Shown: positions 31,987-32,821 of the stretch, piece by piece
Layout: each line of letters starts with the position of its first letter
Position numbering within the stretch: the stretch's first letter is position 1
NCBI RefSeq assembly: GCF_000877395.1
Contig: NZ_JYFE01000065.1
Location: 1 to 32,821, forward strand
Reading direction: 5' to 3'
Length of the DNA: 32,821 nt
DNA from: Jannaschia aquimarina
GTDB lineage: Bacteria > Pseudomonadota > Alphaproteobacteria > Rhodobacterales > Rhodobacteraceae
Program-made: the position numbers and the translations under genes
The notes under the pieces: generated by a model
The model's database searches: none
The model's input: the letters and a program-made list of their open reading frames with translations, nothing else
What the model was told of the DNA's origin: nothing

Positions 31987-32821
31987 TTAGGCGCCGCCTT
32001 TATTCCGAAGGTTTAGGGCATCTGGAATCCCGGGGTCTGGTTCGGGTCCCTCTGGGCGGTTTGCCACCAGCCTGGGCGTCGGGCGCAGCGGCAGATCTAC
32101 GATGACGCGCAGGCCCCCCGTCTCGACATCGGCCAGGTCGACCGTGCCGTCGTGGGCCTGAACGATGCTGCGCACGATGGGCAGGCCCAGCCCGTGCCCC
32201 TCCTCGTTGCCGGACGCACCGCTTCCGCGGAAGAACCGGTCGAAGGCCTGCGCCTTCTCACCGTCCGAGAGGCCGGGCCCGTCATCCTCGACGATCAGAA
32301 GGAGGCGGCCATCGGCTTCGCGCGCCGAGGCGGCGATATGGGGTCCGCCATGCCGACGCGCATTCTGAAAGAGCGCCAACATGCATTGGCGAAGGCGAAG
32401 CGCATCGACATAGGCGTGCAGGGGCGCCTCGGGCAGATCGAGTGCGACGTCTCTCGGAAAGGTCTCGGCGGCCTCGCGCAGGATCGACCGGACGTCATGC
32501 TCGTGCCGGTCGAGCCTGAGTTGTGCCGCTTCCTGGCGGGAAATGAGCAGCAGGTCGTCCACGATCCGGTTGGTGTGCCGGGCGCTGTCGCGGATGCGGG
32601 CCAGTGCATCCTGGTAGATCTCGGCGGGCTGCTCTCCGCGGCGCAAGGTGACCTCGGCTTCGCCCTGGATGATCGTCAGCGGGGTCCGGAGTTCGTGGCT
32701 GATATCGGCAAGAAGCTGGCGCTTCTGGCTCGCGTTTCTCTCGATCTCGGCGATCAGGCGGCGCTGCTCTGCCGTGCGCGCATCGACCATCGCTTCGAGG
32801 CGGTCGGACTCGCTGCGCGTC
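31987..32821 (-). CDS. Sensor histidine kinase (C-terminal part, cut by the window end)
   Basis: The frame stays open to the window edge, giving the last 278 residues; the sensor and membrane region lie outside. Visible are a coiled linker just before the HisKA box (LLADISHELRTPLTIIQGEA, with the phospho-acceptor His) and an HATPase_c domain: FQNARRHG (N box), EDDGPGLSD (G1), GHGLGLPIVRSIV (G2). An in-frame ATG at 32790 is probably internal, because the coding-like linker continues upstream of it. It is the cognate kinase of the OmpR-type regulator 65 bases downstream. Confidence 0.9.
   Translation of the reverse strand, partial: TRSESDRLEAMVDARTAEQRRLIAEIERNASQKRQLLADISHELRTPLTIIQGEAEVTLRRGEQPAEIYQDALARIRDSARHTNRIVDDLLLISRQEAAQLRLDRHEHDVRSILREAAETFPRDVALDLPEAPLHAYVDALRLRQCMLALFQNARRHGGPHIAASAREADGRLLLIVEDDGPGLSDGEKAQAFDRFFRGSGASGNEEGHGLGLPIVRSIVQAHDGTVDLADVETGGLRVIVDLPLRPTPRLVANRPEGPEPDPGIPDALNLRNKGGA

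Noticed and set aside
1-32821. CRISPR array
   Set aside because: No regularly spaced direct repeats of 23-45 bases were seen; the only iterated element is the short CGAGT cluster.

Overview
The window is high-GC DNA with dense, mostly minus-strand operons joined by ATGA/GTGA overlaps. Gene content points to a marine Rhodobacteraceae (Roseobacter-group) alphaproteobacterium. The clues are ffh followed by GNAT acetyltransferases, a VC_2705-type symporter with DUF4212, DUF294 and a 3'-5' exonuclease, a NosR/NirI-like flavoprotein with ApbE, and an RTX/lamin-tail extracellular nuclease. All assignments come from reading the translations; no database was searched.

Layout, left to right. (1) 1-4776, minus: ffh (SRP GTPase), a NIPSNAP-like protein and five consecutive RimJ/RimL-type GNAT acetyltransferases, every junction overlapping by 1-4 nt. 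(2) 4777-5982: structured ffh leader, a small doubtful ORF, and an azoreductase (minus) divergent from a LysR regulator. (3) 5983-7757, plus: LysR and an EamA transporter. (4) 7776-11609: a lone SsuC/TauC-like ABC permease (minus) divergent from a NosR/NirI-like membrane flavo-iron-sulfur protein that overlaps apbE, its likely FMN-attaching enzyme. (5) 11624-15760, minus: NarL-type response regulator, FIST-domain sensor (NosP-like) and hybrid histidine kinase (NahK-like), a candidate nitric-oxide-sensing phosphorelay. (6) 16100-16762: remnants of a TetR regulator and a metallo-beta-lactamase-fold gene with an apparent in-frame internal deletion, next to tRNA-Arg(TCT). (7) 17030-18049: glycosyltransferase.

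(8) 18184-24892, minus: an acetate-type carbon-uptake block transcribed adk, DUF4212, sodium/solute symporter, cNMP/CBS/DUF294 protein, small membrane protein, membrane-anchored PAS-DEDDh exonuclease. If the symporter carries acetate, Acs would generate AMP and this second-type zinc-LID adenylate kinase would recycle it (inference). (9) 24893-26112: 1.2 kb with little coding signal, an AT-rich nest of inverted repeats upstream of adk, and a cluster of CGAGT repeats. (10) 26113-26796, plus: CRP-like regulator with cAMP-pocket-like residues. (11) 26885-32821, minus: a 1395-residue secreted nuclease preceded by an OmpR-type regulator and a histidine kinase that runs off the window.

The most promising material is the NosR-like/ApbE pair without visible nosZ genes, facing a NosP/NahK/NarL-type triad; the five-fold GNAT array tied to ffh; and the nuclease with RTX repeats at the wrong (N-terminal) end.
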